Assembly: GCF_038446665.1 (NCBI RefSeq) | Contig: NZ_CP151802.1 | Location: 620,001-684,000, forward strand | Origin: Lysobacter sp. FW306-1B-D06B | Lineage (GTDB): Bacteria > Pseudomonadota > Gammaproteobacteria > Xanthomonadales > Xanthomonadaceae | Length of the DNA stretch: 64,000 bases | Direction: 5' to 3' | Shown: piece after piece, positions 62,317 to 64,000 of the stretch | Numbering within the stretch: position 1 is the first letter of the stretch | Layout: each line of letters begins with the position of its first letter | Program-made: the position numbers and the translations under genes | The notes under the pieces: generated by a model | What the model was told of the DNA's origin: nothing | The model's input: the letters and a program-made list of their open reading frames with translations, nothing else | The model's database searches: none

Positions 62317-63225
62317 ATGAGTTACGAACGCTTCGAAACCCCGATGGTCCCGCCGTGGAAGACGCGACTGGCGCTGTACTGGCAGCTGGTGCGCGGCGAC
62401 CGTCCGATCGGCTGGCTGCTGCTGCTGTGGCCCACCTGGTGGGGGCTGTGGCTGGCGGCCGGCGGCGTGCCGCCGCTGTGGACGTTGTTCGTCTTCAGCG
62501 CCGGCGTGTGGCTGACGCGTTCGGCCGGCTGCGTCATCAACGACTACGCCGACCGCTGGCTGGATCCGCATGTGGAGCGCACCAAGGGCCGGCCGCTGGC
62601 GACCGGCGCGGTGCGCGGCCGCGAGGCGCTGGTGCTGTTCGCCGTGCTGATGCTGGCGGCGTTCGCGCTGGTGCTGACGATGAACCGGCTGACGATCCTG
62701 ATGAGCTTCATCGGCGTGCTGCTGGCCGCGAGTTACCCCTATCTCAAGCGCTACACGCACCTGCCGCAGGTCTACCTGGGGCTGGCCTTCGGCTGGGGCA
62801 TCCCGATGGGCTTCGCCGCGGTGCAGGGCGAAGTGCCGGCGGTGGCGTGGCTGCTGTACGTGGCCAACATCGTGTGGTCCACGGCCTACGACACCTGGTA
62901 CGCGATGGTCGACCGCGAGGACGACCTGCGCATGGGCAGCAAGTCCACGGCGATCCTGTTCGGCGACATGGACCTGATCGCGCAGGGCGTGCTCTACGCG
63001 CTGTTCTTCATCGCGCTGGTCCTGGTCGGGCAGCGCGCCGGCATGGGCACTTATTACTGGATCGGGTTCGCGGCGGCCGTGGCGCTGGTGGCCTACGAAT
63101 TCGTCATCGCGCGCACGCGCGAACGCACGGCGTGCTTCCGCGCGTTCCTGCACAACCACTGGGTGGGGCTGGCGGTCTTCGCCGGCATCGCGGTCGATTT
63201 CGCGACGCGCGCGCCGGCGCCGTAA
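62317..63225 (+). CDS. ubiA: 4-hydroxybenzoate polyprenyltransferase
   Basis: 302 residues with about nine membrane helices. It prenylates 4-hydroxybenzoate in ubiquinone synthesis. The two Asp-rich motifs are [22 protein letters not shown] (NDxxDxxxD) and [20 protein letters not shown] (DxxYxxxDxxDD), and [13 protein letters not shown] and [11 protein letters not shown] are conserved. ATG 62317 begins the family-typical start; a longer in-frame Pro/Ala-rich extension upstream has no similarity to UbiA. An upstream tRNA is transcribed in the opposite direction. Confidence 0.93.
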   Translation: MSYERFETPMVPPWKTRLALYWQLVRGDRPIGWLLLLWPTWWGLWLAAGGVPPLWTLFVFSAGVWLTRSAGCVINDYADRWLDPHVERTKGRPLATGAVRGREALVLFAVLMLAAFALVLTMNRLTILMSFIGVLLAASYPYLKRYTHLPQVYLGLAFGWGIPMGFAAVQGEVPAVAWLLYVANIVWSTAYDTWYAMVDREDDLRMGSKSTAILFGDMDLIAQGVLYALFFIALVLVGQRAGMGTYYWIGFAAAVALVAYEFVIARTRERTACFRAFLHNHWVGLAVFAGIAVDFATRAPAP

Positions 63226-63228
63226 CGC

Positions 63229-63780
63229 TCAGAGCGCCTTCGCCAGCCGGCGCAGGCGGAAGCCCGCGATGATCTGCAGCACCCCGTAGAACAGCGCCGC
63301 CACGCCGATCCACAGCGCCACCGTCACCAGCCCGGCGGCAGGCCGCGCCACGAACAGCGCACCCAGCGCGATGGCCAGCAGCCCGCTCAGCGCGATCATC
63401 CATTCGCCGGTGACTTCCTTGCGGATGCGGATCGCCAGCACGATGCGGTAGATCCCCGCCACCACCAGCCACGCGGCCAGGAACAGCAGCAACAGGCCCG
63501 CCGTCGCCACCGGATTGCTCACGGCGAGCACGCCGAAGATCAGCGACAGCAGCGCGTACAGCGCAAGCCAGCCCTTCGAGACGGCAATGTCGCGACTGAA
63601 CAGTGCGATCAGGCTGAGCACGCCCTCGGCGATCGCCATCACGCCGAACGCCCAGGCGATCGCCACCGCTGTCTTGCCCGGCCACAGGAAGGCGCCGATC
63701 CCGAACACCACCGCGACCACGCCGTACAGCACCAGCACCCACCAGCTGCGTCCCAGGCTTGCGAACAGTCCTGCGCTCAT
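63229..63780 (-). CDS. HdeD-like membrane protein
   Basis: 183 residues with six hydrophobic segments in three repeat pairs. Typical HdeD-type sentences are WWVLVLYGVVAVVFGIGAFLWPG, LIALFSRDIAVSKGWLALYALLSLIFGVL and RPAAGLVTVALWIGVAALFYGVLQIIAGFRLR. E. coli HdeD is an acid-resistance membrane protein; function in other genera is not established. It ends four bases from ubiA in convergent orientation. Confidence 0.88.
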   Translation of the reverse strand: MSAGLFASLGRSWWVLVLYGVVAVVFGIGAFLWPGKTAVAIAWAFGVMAIAEGVLSLIALFSRDIAVSKGWLALYALLSLIFGVLAVSNPVATAGLLLLFLAAWLVVAGIYRIVLAIRIRKEVTGEWMIALSGLLAIALGALFVARPAAGLVTVALWIGVAALFYGVLQIIAGFRLRRLAKAL

Positions 63781-63992
63781 GACGACCTCCGTGACGGGAT
63801 GAAGGACCGGCTCGCGCCGGCGCGAAGGGAGCGTGAAGCCCGCCCGGTCGCCGCGGCGTGAACGCTGCGTGTGCGCGGTCGTTGTGCGTTTGCCGACATT
63901 CCGCGCGCAAATGCGCCCAGCGGCCCGTTCGACCCGCGCGGCGGCGGGTGCGCTGTGCTGGAATCGGCACTTCGCCCGCGCCGGAGTCCGCC
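63781..63992. other. intergenic region before the window end
   Basis: About 210 bases upstream of both the HdeD-like gene (minus) and a possible gene beginning at 63993 (plus). No repeat or RNA structure was seen. It should contain divergent promoters; none is clear. Confidence 0.4.
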
Positions 63993-64000
63993 ATGCGTCG
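63993..64000 (+). CDS. possible start of the next gene, truncated by window
   Basis: ATGCGTCG at the very end with GGAG at 63983-63986 looks like a start codon with a ribosome-binding site. Only two and a half codons are visible, so nothing can be said about the product. Confidence 0.3.

Overview
The window looks like chromosomal DNA of a high-GC gammaproteobacterium of the Lysobacter/Xanthomonas group (Xanthomonadaceae = Lysobacteraceae). The evidence is the strong G/C third-position bias, a complete tatABC-RDD unit, an about 910-residue PlsB, ttcA next to a DUF465 gene, rdgC, and short intergenic repeats of the GTCATTCCCGCGAAGGCGGG type. Most genes are housekeeping genes in short operons. 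No phage, insertion sequence, CRISPR array or rRNA was seen, and there is one tRNA gene.

Layout. 1-7.2 kb: partial methylglyoxal synthase, two tandem paralogous secreted repeat proteins, Rep helicase, a 54-bp inverted-repeat element, a VOC protein and a GNAT protein overlapping by 4 bases, an outer-membrane-barrel-like protein, and a HAD acid phosphatase lipoprotein. 7.2-13.4 kb: a structured small-RNA candidate, then a chaperone-usher fimbrial operon on the minus strand (pilin, chaperone, usher, adhesin) behind a sigma-54-type promoter. 13.4-23.6 kb: lipoprotein, plsB, an unknown secreted protein, DUF465, ttcA, rdgC, a YgjP-type metalloprotease, an alpha/beta hydrolase coupled to hemH. 23.9-38.7 kb: SYLF protein, tatABC plus RDD, BPSS1780-type membrane protein, glutamine amidotransferase, glyQ/glyS, tamA/tamB, GNAT. 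38.7-50.1 kb: GFA protein, BNR-type lipoprotein, mnmG, a second small-RNA candidate with a sigma-54-type promoter, a Tyr/Gly-rich lipoprotein, EamA transporter, serine/threonine dehydratase, an ACT-V4R sensor-like protein with a structured leader, an MHYT protein, a SnoaL-like protein, an ArnT-like glycosyltransferase, and a secreted unknown.

50.3-55.2 kb is the clearest accessory island: a vgrG, an effector-like gene whose reading frame appears broken, and a PoNi/DUF1911-like immunity gene. The three are joined by one-base stop/start overlaps (TAATG, TGATG) once the effector is read through a one-base frameshift. 55.5-64 kb: amino-acid permease, DUF2569 protein, zapE and a hydrolase that both contain translated copies of an intergenic repeat, an extracellular nuclease, cytochrome c5, tRNA-Arg(CCG), ubiA and an HdeD-like protein.

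The most interesting signals are the frameshifted type VI effector/immunity pair, the two intergenic sigma-54-type promoters (fimbriae and a small RNA), the three-way-junction leader upstream of the ACT-V4R gene, the four-hairpin RNA near 7.3 kb, intergenic repeats recruited into coding sequence, and a set of promoters placed so close to the ATG that the mRNAs should be leaderless.
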